From Ktedonospora formicarum (GTDB lineage: Bacteria; Chloroflexota; Ktedonobacteria; Ktedonobacterales; Ktedonobacteraceae): a stretch of DNA of 64,000 nt. Where the stretch lies: contig NZ_BNJF01000001.1 of assembly GCF_016587355.1 (NCBI RefSeq), forward strand, positions 1,612,001 to 1,676,000, written 5' to 3'. Within the stretch, counting starts at the first letter, position 1. Each line of letters starts with the position of its first letter. Below the pieces are notes generated by a model. It had not been told where the DNA came from, did not search any database, and saw only the letters and a list, made by a program, of their open reading frames with translations. The position numbers and the translations under genes are program-made. Below, one piece after another: positions 27,732 to 36,987 of this stretch.

Positions 27732-27881
27732 TGCAAGACATCTGTACTAGAAAAAAGTCTTAGGGTGCAACAACACAAATAGCGTAAACAGAGCATATGC
27801 ATTAGCTTATACGTATGTTACAATAGTGGACACTCAGAAACAGGCCATATGAAGATTGCGAATGGTAAAAGGATGGAGCCT

Positions 27882-28661
27882 ATGCACCTGGAAGGGATTC
27901 AGCTCGGGCGTTACAAGATACTTCACCTATTGGGAAAGGGGGGAATGGGCGAGGTTTATCTTGCGGAAGATCCGCAAGTTGAGCGCAATGTCGCGATCAA
28001 AGTCCTCCAGTTGCCTATAAATAACGAAACTGATGCCGGATTACGCCTCTTCAAAAAGGAATTACAGGCGCTCGCTCATCTCAATCATCGCCATATCGTA
28101 CCCCTCTTCGACTCTGGACAGCAAGACTATCAACAGACAATACTTGCCTACATGGTCATGCCTTTATACGAAGAAGGTACATTAGCCCAATGGTGGCAAG
28201 CCAAGCAGAAGGTTCCCCTTTCGCCTGCTGACGTATCTGAGATGGTCATGCAAGCCGCCAGGGCACTCCAACATGCGCATAACCACGGCATCATTCATCG
28301 TGATGTAAAACCATCGAACTTCCTTATTCGCACACAAGATACTGAGACTATGGATATTCCAGATTTATTTCTCTCTGATTTCGGCATCGCCAAGCTCTCA
28401 ACTATCATCACAACTGGTGCGCAAGTACGTGGCACTCCATCATATATGGCCCCAGAGCACTTACGTGGTAACGCGGACTTCTCGAGCGATCAGTACGCGC
28501 TCGCGGTCATGGCGTATGAATTATTGACCGGGTGTACACCTTTTCGTGGAGGCCAGATTGAGCTCGCCTACCAGCATATACATGAGCCACCACAGCCACC
28601 TAGCCAGCTCAATTCAGCTCTGCCAATCGAGGTCGATGCGGTATTGTACTGCACAAAATGA
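27882..28661 (+). pseudogene. Serine/threonine protein kinase, truncated catalytic domain
   Basis: A Hanks-type (PknB-like) kinase domain: LLGKGGMGEVYLA (P-loop), NVAIKVL (Lys), IIHRDVKPSNFL (catalytic loop), LSDFGIAKL (DFG) and YMAPEHL (APE). It breaks off at EVDAVLYCTK, where active kinases continue with the last two helices. The stop is followed by coding sequence in another frame for the kind of sensor-like domain that normally sits outside the membrane in such kinases. The kinase tail, the membrane segment and the linker are all missing, so this looks like an internally deleted gene. The start is uncertain: ATG at 27882 has GGAG just upstream, while ATGs at 27849 and 27873 are also possible. 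Confidence 0.75.
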
Positions 28662-29241
28662 GAGACAAACATTTCCTCCAAATGCTGCACCAACCCTCAG
28701 CGATTCCCTTACACAGAATACCAAGCAGTTTCAATGGGAAGAGAGCGATGATGGTGAGGGAATTTGTGGGTTCAGGGACAAGCACTACTCCATCAAACAG
28801 AACATGCGCGGAGACTTAACTACCTGTACTGCGCAAGGTATCAATTTGACCAATTTCGCACTTCAAGTCGAGGTCGCACAAATCCAGGGGCAGAGCGCAG
28901 GGCTACTCTTTTACATACAGGATACATTTAGTGCATTCTACGCTTTTCAGATAGATAAAGGCGGAAGCTATCAATTGACCGTCTATACAGATAATACCCG
29001 CAGTGGCGCTCGTATTATCCTACGTAACACATCCTCAGCTATTAAGACCGCTCCAGAAGACAACAACGTGCTTGGGCTACGAGCCCATAACGGAAGATTT
29101 GATCTTTATATCAATGGTTTCTACATTCAGAGCGCTACTGATAACACATATACGAAGGGGTATCTGGGTCTATTCGTCGATGCGCAATATGACGCCTCAA
29201 CCGAAGCCGTCTTCAAGAACTTAAAGATATGGGTCGAATAG
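28660..29241 (+). pseudogene. Remnant C-terminal sensor-like domain of the kinase gene
   Basis: About 190 codons with no credible start of their own. They encode a beta-rich domain (LTTCTAQGINLTNFALQVEVAQ, GLLFYIQDTFSAFYAFQ, FDLYINGFYIQSATDN, KGYLGLFVDAQ, TEAVFKNLKIWVE) resembling the laminin-G/DUF1080-like extracellular modules found at the C-terminus of Ktedonobacteria-type serine/threonine kinases. It is in a different frame from the kinase part just upstream and lacks a signal or membrane segment. I read it as the other end of the same decayed gene. Confidence 0.6.
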
Positions 29242-29340
29242 GGATAGCGGCAACAACTTTATTGACAAGCATGTATGTTACAATGTGGGCAAAATCTCAG
29301 CATTAGTTATATAAAGGATATCTCCAGCAGAGGAGTTGCT

Positions 29341-30057
29341 ATGCCAGAAGAGCGAAAGCTTGTCAGTATTCTCTTCGCCGACGTCACAGGATCGACCGCA
29401 CTAGGTGACACACTTGACCCCGAAGATGTACGTGCCCTGATGGGACGCTACTATGAGCACGCGCGCCATATTATTCCCCGACATGGAGGAATACTGGAGA
29501 AATTCATCGGCGACGCCGTGATGGCAATATTTGGCCTACCATCCGCGCACGGCGATGATCCCGAACGCGCTCTCGCGGCAGCACTCGCCTTACGCGAAGC
29601 CGTCGCCAATGATGATATCCTCGGCCCCTCCTTCCTCCTACGCATTGGCATAAATATGGGCGAGGTTATGGCAACGATTGATACAAGCAATAACCAGTTT
29701 CTGGCAACAGGCGATGCCGTCAACGTCGCCGCTCGACTTGAACAAAACGCCAACCCTGGTGAGATCCTGGCGGGGGAGCGCGTCTACGCCGCCGCCAATC
29801 ATGCCTTCCTCTTTGAGGAGGCACGCTTGGTCGAGGTCAAGGGTAAGAGCAAGCCCTTGCAAGTCTATCCCTTACAGGGCCAGCGAGCCGCGCAAAGTCG
29901 AGCGTCCGCCATTAGTGGGGCGCAAACAAGACTTGATGCAACTAGCCCTCTTACAGGCTCGTGCCCTCGAAGAGGAACGCCCACAACTTGTCTCCATCAT
30001 CGCTCCTGCTGGAACAGGGAAGACACGCCTACTGGAGGAATTCCTGGCACGCCTTGA
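29341..30057 (+). CDS. Adenylate/guanylate cyclase domain protein, N-terminal part (frameshifted)
   Basis: The class III nucleotide cyclase domain of a large regulatory protein. RKLVSILFADVTGSTAL carries the first metal Asp, KFIGDAVMAIFG the second, and ATGDAVNVAARLE the purine/transition-state region. ATG at 29341 has AGAGGAG 5 bases upstream. After KSKPLQVYPLQGQRA the frame is lost between about 29876 and 29899; the other frame continues RKVERPPLVGR into the ATPase part. The apparent tail up to 30057 is therefore out of frame and not real. The full protein would be about 1066 residues. Confidence 0.8.
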   Translation: MPEERKLVSILFADVTGSTALGDTLDPEDVRALMGRYYEHARHIIPRHGGILEKFIGDAVMAIFGLPSAHGDDPERALAAALALREAVANDDILGPSFLLRIGINMGEVMATIDTSNNQFLATGDAVNVAARLEQNANPGEILAGERVYAAANHAFLFEEARLVEVKGKSKPLQVYPLQGQRAAQSRASAISGAQTRLDATSPLTGSCPRRGTPTTCLHHRSCWNREDTPTGGIPGTP

Positions 30058-32539
30058 TTCCGACGATGGCTTTCAGGTATCGACCGCGCGCTGCCTCCCC
30101 TATGGACAGACACTCGCCTACTGGCCCTTACGTGGGCTACTTTCCCAATTGATTGATGGAGATATCACACGTGAGCGCGTAGCACACGTCTTCCTGAACG
30201 CAATTTACGCAAGACAGGACGCCGAGAGGCTGGCAGACCTGATTCTGGCAACGCTTGGCATCGAAGGCGAGACAACGACCGACCGCGAGAATATCTTCTC
30301 CGCCTGGCGATTGCTCATCGAAGTGCTGGCGCAACAAGCCCCACGTATCCTCATCTTCGAGGATCTACATTGGGCCAGTGAAAGCCTCTTTGATCTCGTC
30401 GAATACATTACCCACCTGCGCACACAAGCACCTTTGATGCTGATCGCGCTCAGCCGCCCAGAATTGCTGGACCGCCGCCCGAACTGGGGTGGAGGGCAGC
30501 AGAACTTCACATCCCTGGCCCTGCAACCGCTCTCGCCGCGCTACACGCAGGAGCTTATCTCTCGCCTGACCCAGGACCTTCCTCAGGCAGTACGCACACG
30601 CATCGCTGAGCGCTCCGGGGGCAATCCCTTCTTCGCGCTTGAGTTGCTACGAGGTCTCCAGGAGCGCTCAAATACTTCAGACTCATCTGAGCAACTTCCT
30701 GACACAGTCCATGCAGCCGTACAGACCCGCCTGGATCAGCTTTCGCGGCCCGAACGTGACGTACTACAGGTAGCATCAGTCGCAGGTCGTGCCTTCTCAA
30801 TGACTATGCTGGCGGAAGTATTGAGCGAATATAGTCTAAGCTCACTTCAGCAAGCACTCGATGGGTTATTGGAGCGTGACATACTTGCCCCATCAGAGAG
30901 CCATACCTATGCCTTTCGCCATATCCTCTTCCGCGATGTCTCCTATGGTACGCTCGCGCGAACCCAACGCGTCCGACTACATGAGAAACTCGCCGTGTCT
31001 CTGGAAAATATCAATGCTACCCACCTCGACGAATACACTGAATTGATCGCCTACCACTACCACGAGGCAGTAACCCTCTCGCGCCAATCGGCGGTACGTA
31101 CACAACTCCATATCGATACCACCAGGGCCATCGACTTTCTGCGCCGCGCGGCCCGCCTCGCCAGCCATGCGGGAGCCTACACAGAGGCGCAAAACAATAT
31201 TCAAAGCGCGATAGCTATAGCCTCAGAGAAAGATTTGGTCGAATTACATGAAGCCCTTGGTGATAGTCTCTACTGGTCGCGTACCACCATTGAGGCTTAT
31301 CACAAAGCCTTCACTTACTGGGAGAAGCAGAATCCAAGCCCTGATGCAGCCCAAAGCTTGATTGGAGCACGAATCCTACGCAAGCTCCTGATCCATTACA
31401 CACGCGGGGGCCAGTGGGAGCGAATAGAGAGCGGAGCCCAGGAGATTCAACCGCTCCTGAAGCGCGCGCAACAACTAGTCGAGGCCTCGGGGAATGATTA
31501 CGAGCGCTGGCGTGTGCAGCTCGTTCAGTGTTTCATTCAAATACCAGAACCTACAGATGACGAGCGGCGCGCTCTTCTTCCCCTCACCCTCGATGCGGTA
31601 GCATATTTTGAGCAGTTAGGAGACACAACCGCACTCAGCGAGGCGCTTGATGCTCGTACCGCGCTTTATATGCGTCTGTATGATTATTCTCCCATGCTCG
31701 AAACGGCGCTCCGCCGCTACGCGATTCCCAACCTCTCCGCTACGGAACGGGGCGACGCGCTCCAGATGATCGCACTTGCTTATCAATTTCTGCACAAATA
31801 TGAGGAGCTCTTCGATCTGATGCGGCACGAGCTCAAACAAATCCGCCCCGGCCAATCACTGATCCCCTTTGGAGCTTCACTTTCGCAGGTTGTTAATTCA
31901 GCATTCACACGGGGTAACTGGTCCCTGATTGAAGAGCTATATCCCCAAATGGAAGAGATACGCGAACAGAGTGGAAATAATCTCAGCACCTTTAGTATGT
32001 TTGATGGCTATCTTACATTGACACGTTGGGCACTGGCACGCGAGGATCAACCATTAATCGACGCCATGGGCTCCTTTGTGCGTCGCGCCTCAAACGAGCT
32101 CTTCAACATGCGTGAACAGCTTCAGAACATGATAGACGTCTACCAGAGTGATGATATTACCGCCTCGAAGTTTGACCTGACCGAATACAGTGGGGGCACA
32201 GCACGTGGCATGCTGCTTTTCTGTATGGAGCATAATCTCTCCTTCCCCCCAAAGCTAGTCGAGAACACACAAACTGACTCTTTCGGGAGAAGTACAATCA
32301 ATCAAATGAGTGTCGGGATGGCTGAAGCCATGCTCAACAATGATAGCGATGAGTTAGAGAGCCACATCGATCAACTGGAGGAGATGCAGGCGGTCGTGCA
32401 TGCCGCGCGGATGCGCATTGTGCTGGCTGAGCGAAACGGCGACCGCTCACACCTTGAGCGTGCGCGCTTGATCCTCGAAGGTATCCAGGATCGCCAGTTC
32501 CTTCGTCGTCTCAACGATGTAGCTGAGCGTCTACCATAA
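29890..32539 (+). CDS. AAA-type ATPase/TPR part of the cyclase protein
   Basis: About 880 residues continuing the cyclase protein in the shifted frame (open from 29678, but homology begins near 29890). LVGRKQDLMQL starts a STAND-type AAA module; IIAPAGTGKTRLLEEF is Walker A and RILIFEDLHWASESLF Walker B. The second half is alpha-helical and TPR-like. Cyclase-AAA-TPR proteins are large signal-integrating regulators. One base too many (or two too few) near 29885-29897 separates the parts. A 3'-flanking promoter for the next operon begins shortly after the stop. Confidence 0.8.
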
Positions 32540-32563
32540 ATAAGGGCGACTATTACAGGTTTC

Positions 32564-32593
32564 CTTGCGTACGCTTGAGTGCGTTTGCTACAA
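32564..32593 (+). promoter_or_regulatory. Promoter for the glyoxylate metabolism pair
   Basis: TTGCGT and an extended -10 TGCTACAAT (hexamer 32588-32593) with an 18-base spacer, upstream of the 2-hydroxyacid dehydrogenase gene. The same TACAAT hexamer occurs before the kinase remnant and the cyclase gene. Confidence 0.5.
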
Positions 32594-32752
32594 TGAAACC
32601 CTGCCGCTCATTTCCTAATTTACCTGAACGGTAGCTAATATAGCTCAGGCCAATGATTGTGCGGCAGGTTTATGAGCAGTCTCTACGAAGCATAGAACGC
32701 CCTAGACCATAGAATGTAGAGATACGCTCAACTTTTATCTGGAGGTCTCGCA
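32594..32752 (+). promoter_or_regulatory. Structured 5' leader of the dehydrogenase gene
   Basis: About 150 bases of leader contain two possible stem-loops: CTGCCGC near 32600 with GCGGCAG near 32671, flanked by AAACC and GTTT, and TCTCTAC with GTAGAGA further on, just before the ribosome site GGAGGT. It matches no riboswitch I know; a regulatory leader is an inference. Confidence 0.3.
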
Positions 32753-33736
32753 ATGCCCGAGCGACCACGCATTCTTATCACCCAGAAGATACTCCCAGAC
32801 GCCTATCCACTCTTACAAGCCATAGGAGATGTTGAGGCCAATATGGATGAAGGCGTCATCTGGTCTTCGGACGAACTCCTACGCCGCGCGCCTGGGCACG
32901 ACTACCTGCTCAGTCTGGTGACGGATACCATCGACGCGAAACTGCTCGAAGCCTGCGCTAACACGACTCCACGCCTGAAGATGGTTGCGAACATGGCGGT
33001 GGGCTATAACAATATCGATGTCGAGGCAGCGGCGCGCCTGGGGATCGCGGTCAGTAACACGCCTGGCGTGCTCTCGGATACGACTGCGGACCTGGCTTTT
33101 GCTCTCCTCCTAGCAGTGGCTCGGCGTATACCGGAATCTGAGCGCTTCCTACGCGCTGGCAAGTTCACCGGCTGGGGGCCACTCATGTTCTGTGGGACCG
33201 ATGTCACAGGTGCGACGCTTGGCATCATCGGGGCAGGGCGCATCGGCCAACTGGTAGCAAAGCGTGCCAGTGGCTTCGATATGCGTGTGCTCTATCACAA
33301 CAGACACCGTCTCGCGCCCGAGGTGGAGACACGTTATGGGCTAACATATACTAAACTCGATGATCTGTTACGTGCCTCAGATTTCGTGAGTCTGCACGCG
33401 CCTTACCTGCCCGCGACCCACCACCAAATTGGAGAGCGTGAGCTAGAACTGATGAAGAGCTCGGCCTTCTTGATCAATACCGCACGTGGCCCGGTGGTAG
33501 ATGAGAAGGCACTTGTACACGCTCTACAGGCAGGAGAGATCGCCGGAGCGGGCCTGGATGTCTTTGAGCGTGAGCCAGCGGTCGAGTCCGAATTGTTGAA
33601 CATGGAGAACGTTATACTCGTTCCCCATATTGCCAGCGCGACCTATGCCACACGCACACGTATGGCAACAATGGCAGCGCGCAATCTGGTCGCGCACGCC
33701 CTGGGCGAGCGCCCACCCAACCTCGTCACCCCATAG
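32753..33736 (+). CDS. D-isomer-specific 2-hydroxyacid dehydrogenase (glyoxylate/hydroxypyruvate reductase type)
   Basis: A 327-residue NAD(P)H-dependent reductase. GIIGAGRIG (157-165) binds the cofactor; R245 in NTARG, E274 in FEREP and H292 in PHIAS are the catalytic set. The overall pattern is closest to glyoxylate reductases (GyaR-like). GGAGGT precedes the ATG. The next gene, 12 bases after its stop, encodes an alanine-glyoxylate-type aminotransferase, so the two probably remove glyoxylate by reduction and transamination, although phosphoglycerate or formate dehydrogenase relatives share the fold. Confidence 0.87.
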   Translation: MPERPRILITQKILPDAYPLLQAIGDVEANMDEGVIWSSDELLRRAPGHDYLLSLVTDTIDAKLLEACANTTPRLKMVANMAVGYNNIDVEAAARLGIAVSNTPGVLSDTTADLAFALLLAVARRIPESERFLRAGKFTGWGPLMFCGTDVTGATLGIIGAGRIGQLVAKRASGFDMRVLYHNRHRLAPEVETRYGLTYTKLDDLLRASDFVSLHAPYLPATHHQIGERELELMKSSAFLINTARGPVVDEKALVHALQAGEIAGAGLDVFEREPAVESELLNMENVILVPHIASATYATRTRMATMAARNLVAHALGERPPNLVTP

Positions 33737-33748
33737 AACGCCATCCTC

Positions 33749-35005
33749 ATGAATAGAAAGAGACGATTATCTATGTCACAGATGCCTGCACACCCTCATA
33801 ATGGCGATTTCCAAAGAGATGTACTGCCAGAGCTTGATCCACCATATCGCCTACTGTTAGGTCCTGGCCCCTGCAATGTGGACCCGCGCGTACTCCGCAT
33901 TGGGGCCGCGCCCCAGCTTGGGCATCTTGATCCCGCGCTCTTCACTATCATGGCAGAGACAGCCGAGCTGCTACGCTGGATGTTTCAGACCCATAACGCG
34001 CTTACCTGCTGTGTCTCCGGCTCAGGTTTTTCAGGGGCGGAAGCTGTGCTTAGCAACCTGCTTGAGCCGGGTGATACCATAATCGCTGGAAGCTTAGGCT
34101 TCTTCAGTGGTAAGATCGCCGAAATTTCACAGCGTGCTGGGGCCAACGTTGTGCTTGTTGAGACCGAGCCAGGTACGCCACTGGCGGCCTCCGCACTTGA
34201 GAAGGCATTTCAAGAGCATCCCGAAACAAAAATCTTCGCGACAGCCATCGCGGAGACCTCGACAGGCCTCCAACAACCACTCGCGGAACTTGAACGCGTA
34301 ACCCATGCTCATAACGCCCTCTTCGTGGTTGACTCCGTATGTGGCCTGGGCGGCATCCCGGTCAGCGTCGATGCCATGAAGATTGACGCCTGCTACTCAG
34401 GCAGTCAGAAATGCCTGGGAGCACTTCCGGGCTTGGCTCCAGTGACGCTCAATGAGCGCGCGGTCGATACTATCAAACGGCGGCGTACGCCAGTTCAAAG
34501 TTATTACCTCGACCTGCTCGCGCTCCACCGCTACTGGAACGAGGATCACGCCTATCACCATACAATTTGTAGTAATCTCGTTTACGGAATGCGCGAGGCG
34601 CTACGTCTGGCCCAACAGGAAGGCCTTGAAGCTCGCTTCGCACGACATAAATTGCATGGAGATGCCTTTCAGGCTGGTATTCGCGCCCTGGGTCTCAAGC
34701 TTTTAACGCGGCCTGGATATGAGCTCCCAGTACTGACAGCAGTCCTGATCCCCGATGACGTTGACGAGCCAGCTCTGCGCAAAGTGCTGCTTGATGAGTA
34801 TAGCATCGAGGTTGGTGGAGGTTTGGGCACGTTCAAGGGACGCATGTTCCGCGTTGGTCTGATGGGCTATAACGCACAACGCCAGACCGTCTACACCATG
34901 CTTAACACACTTGAGCATGTGTTGCCGAAATGCGGCTATGCCCTTCCCGAGCCAGGTGCAGCTCTCAAAATTGCCGAGGATTTCTATAGTGAGCACGCTC
35001 ACTAA
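33749..35005 (+). CDS. Alanine-glyoxylate / serine-glyoxylate aminotransferase (class V)
   Basis: A PLP-dependent aminotransferase of the AGXT type. LLGPGPCNVDPRVL at the N-terminus, VSGSGFSGAEAVL (phosphate binding), VVDSVCGLGGIPV (Asp that contacts the pyridine nitrogen) and SGSQKCLGALPGLAPV with the PLP lysine K221 are all present. It should convert glyoxylate to glycine using alanine or serine. The start is uncertain: ATG at 33749, or ATG at 33773 which fits the family N-terminus better. It is coupled to the glyoxylate-reductase-like gene upstream. Confidence 0.88.
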   Translation: MNRKRRLSMSQMPAHPHNGDFQRDVLPELDPPYRLLLGPGPCNVDPRVLRIGAAPQLGHLDPALFTIMAETAELLRWMFQTHNALTCCVSGSGFSGAEAVLSNLLEPGDTIIAGSLGFFSGKIAEISQRAGANVVLVETEPGTPLAASALEKAFQEHPETKIFATAIAETSTGLQQPLAELERVTHAHNALFVVDSVCGLGGIPVSVDAMKIDACYSGSQKCLGALPGLAPVTLNERAVDTIKRRRTPVQSYYLDLLALHRYWNEDHAYHHTICSNLVYGMREALRLAQQEGLEARFARHKLHGDAFQAGIRALGLKLLTRPGYELPVLTAVLIPDDVDEPALRKVLLDEYSIEVGGGLGTFKGRMFRVGLMGYNAQRQTVYTMLNTLEHVLPKCGYALPEPGAALKIAEDFYSEHAH

Positions 35006-35161
35006 CTCCCCATCGACAAGCGCGGGTGGATGATTAGTCCACTCGTGCTTCGTCATTCTCCTTTTCTCCTTTCTGCAAGCAATAATGTAATGCTATACTG
35101 CTGTTAACACTGGTTACCATTTCCCAATAAGTATGAGCAAGGAAGCGAAAGGGCAACTGCG

Positions 35162-36580
35162 ATGACCGACTCAACACCTCTCTCAGATAGTGATGGCGAG
35201 CTTGTATTGCAAGCGCAGGAGGGCGATCTAGCAGCAATGGAGGCGCTTTTCGAGCGCCATCAGAGCGATATTTTTCTCTATCTCACACGCCTGCTCGGCG
35301 AGAGGTATGCTGAGAGGTTGACGCTAGCAACCTTTCGTAGCGCCTGGGAAGCCCTACCAGGCTTACAACAACCCGCCGACTTCATTCCCTGGCTCTATCG
35401 CATCGCCACCAATATCGCTTACGATACACGCTATCAAGGGCCAGGTAGTCGCCCCTGGCCTCTCACTCCGCCCGCTAATGAACCAGCGGGAGAAGATCCG
35501 GTCGCACACGCGCTGTACCGCCTCGCATTCTATGATCGCACCAGCCTGCTACTCCATGTAGTCGCTGGTTTTACACTCGCACAGGTAGCATCCTGCCTGG
35601 GGCTTTCACTACACCGAGTCCAGATCCATCTTGGCACTGCGACGCAGCGCCTCATAAGCGATCCAGTAATTAATGCCAGAGAAGAGGCAGATGTCGCCCG
35701 CCTGATCAAGGCCCTTCCCTCCCCTCGCGTGCGTCTCGCATCACCATTCAACTCTGATAGAACGATGGACGAGGGTATGCTCTCACTGCGCCGCCTCTCA
35801 ACCTCTACCTCGTATACACGCCCACCTCATCAGCGTATGTTACTACGCCACATACTGACATCCACTTCATTGCTGCTGGTATTTTGCCTGGTTGCATCCG
35901 GCTTACTGCTCCTCTTTGCCAATCGTGGACAGTTGCTCGGCTCGATGAACAGAGTACAAACGACCGCCACCCCTACCGCTTATGATGCGCGCGTTGATCG
36001 CCCACTTTGCTTCTTCGTCGATCCCGTGTACGATAATAATAGTAATGGTGGTTCCATTTGTAACTCACACCTGTATAGAGATATCAATCAGCAACAGCAC
36101 GCTCAGGGCGGCTATACGCTTCAATTACAGCAGGCATATATTGACAATAATGCCTTCGCCATGGCTTATACGCTGATTGGTCCCGCGAATAGCACACTTG
36201 ATGTCTCAGTCAATCTCAATGCAACTCTCTCTATCCAGGGAGCGAGTACATCCTTACTCATTGGGCGCAAATACGCCGCCTCTAGCACCTTCTTTGGGCA
36301 GCACAATGCTATTAGCGACGCCTCATACTATTACTTACCACAGACCGCTCTACCATCATCAATTGGGAACGATGATGTGCTAAACCTGATGCTGGAGGTT
36401 CGCTCGCTCTGGCTGACCAATCAGAGCTCAGGAAAAACGCTAGCCATTCATTGGCAGGGCTCGGCTCCCTTGCGCTACCAGTTTTCCTTGCGCGAGTCCT
36501 GGGGGAAGACATCACGCCAAAATCTCCCACTAGCAATACGCCCTATATACTCAAACGTGCTTTCGTCACTTCCAGTATGA
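35162..36580 (+). CDS. ECF sigma-like domain fused to a membrane-anchored C-terminal domain
   Basis: A 472-residue protein. Residues 12-90 resemble ECF sigma region 2 (LVLQAQEGDLAAMEALFERHQ, FIPWLYRIATNIAYD) and 120-165 region 4 (FTLAQVASCLGLSLHRVQIHL). A single membrane segment follows at about 231-253, then roughly 220 extracytoplasmic residues of unknown family. This fusion would tether a sigma-like or DNA-binding module to the membrane with its own sensor. AAAGGG lies 8 bases before the ATG. The last 25-35 residues may be out of frame, because coding sequence resumes in another frame up to 36801. Confidence 0.65.
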   Translation: MTDSTPLSDSDGELVLQAQEGDLAAMEALFERHQSDIFLYLTRLLGERYAERLTLATFRSAWEALPGLQQPADFIPWLYRIATNIAYDTRYQGPGSRPWPLTPPANEPAGEDPVAHALYRLAFYDRTSLLLHVVAGFTLAQVASCLGLSLHRVQIHLGTATQRLISDPVINAREEADVARLIKALPSPRVRLASPFNSDRTMDEGMLSLRRLSTSTSYTRPPHQRMLLRHILTSTSLLLVFCLVASGLLLLFANRGQLLGSMNRVQTTATPTAYDARVDRPLCFFVDPVYDNNSNGGSICNSHLYRDINQQQHAQGGYTLQLQQAYIDNNAFAMAYTLIGPANSTLDVSVNLNATLSIQGASTSLLIGRKYAASSTFFGQHNAISDASYYYLPQTALPSSIGNDDVLNLMLEVRSLWLTNQSSGKTLAIHWQGSAPLRYQFSLRESWGKTSRQNLPLAIRPIYSNVLSSLPV

Positions 36581-36801
36581 CGCATGTGACGCTCACCTGT
36601 ACAACGGAAGCACTCTGCCAAGAAGCACACAGCATGCGCTTGAACGCCGGACTAAGCGCCTATCTACCTTCAGATACCTTTGTGAAAGGAAAGACCGTAG
36701 ATATCTATTATCGGGCAACGGTCTTTGAAGGCAATGGACGCTGGTACCTGATTCCACCCGCAAGCTCAAAGCAGAGTTACATCTTTCTCGCGCGGACATA
36801 A
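36500..36801 (+). other. Out-of-frame extension of the ECF-sigma fusion protein
   Basis: About 95 codons in the shifted frame (open from 36451) have normal codon usage and encode a beta-rich stretch (SMTHVTLTCTTEALCQEAH, KGKTVDIYYRATVFEGNGRWYL) that looks like a continuation of the extracytoplasmic domain. It has no ribosome site. A one-base loss between about 36480 and 36570 would join it to the preceding gene, giving a protein of about 545 residues. Confidence 0.5.
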
Positions 36802-36987
36802 TCTCATTCTCCACCAGGGCCATCTGTTTCGTCTCCTTATGGCCTAGCATATTCGTGTCATATAGAGAGAGATAAACTCGGGCACATCCACACCCTATAA
36901 CCATTTCAGCCTATTACGGTGTGTTCTTCGCTGCTTTAAAACTATATGATATACATGCCGCAAACAGGAGGCGGAGGAGGCGTTCAA

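Noticed and set aside
32594..32752. Purine or glycine riboswitch before the dehydrogenase gene
   Set aside because: AATATAG and TCTCTAC resemble parts of the purine core, but the spacing is far too long and the P1 stem and loop-loop bases are missing.
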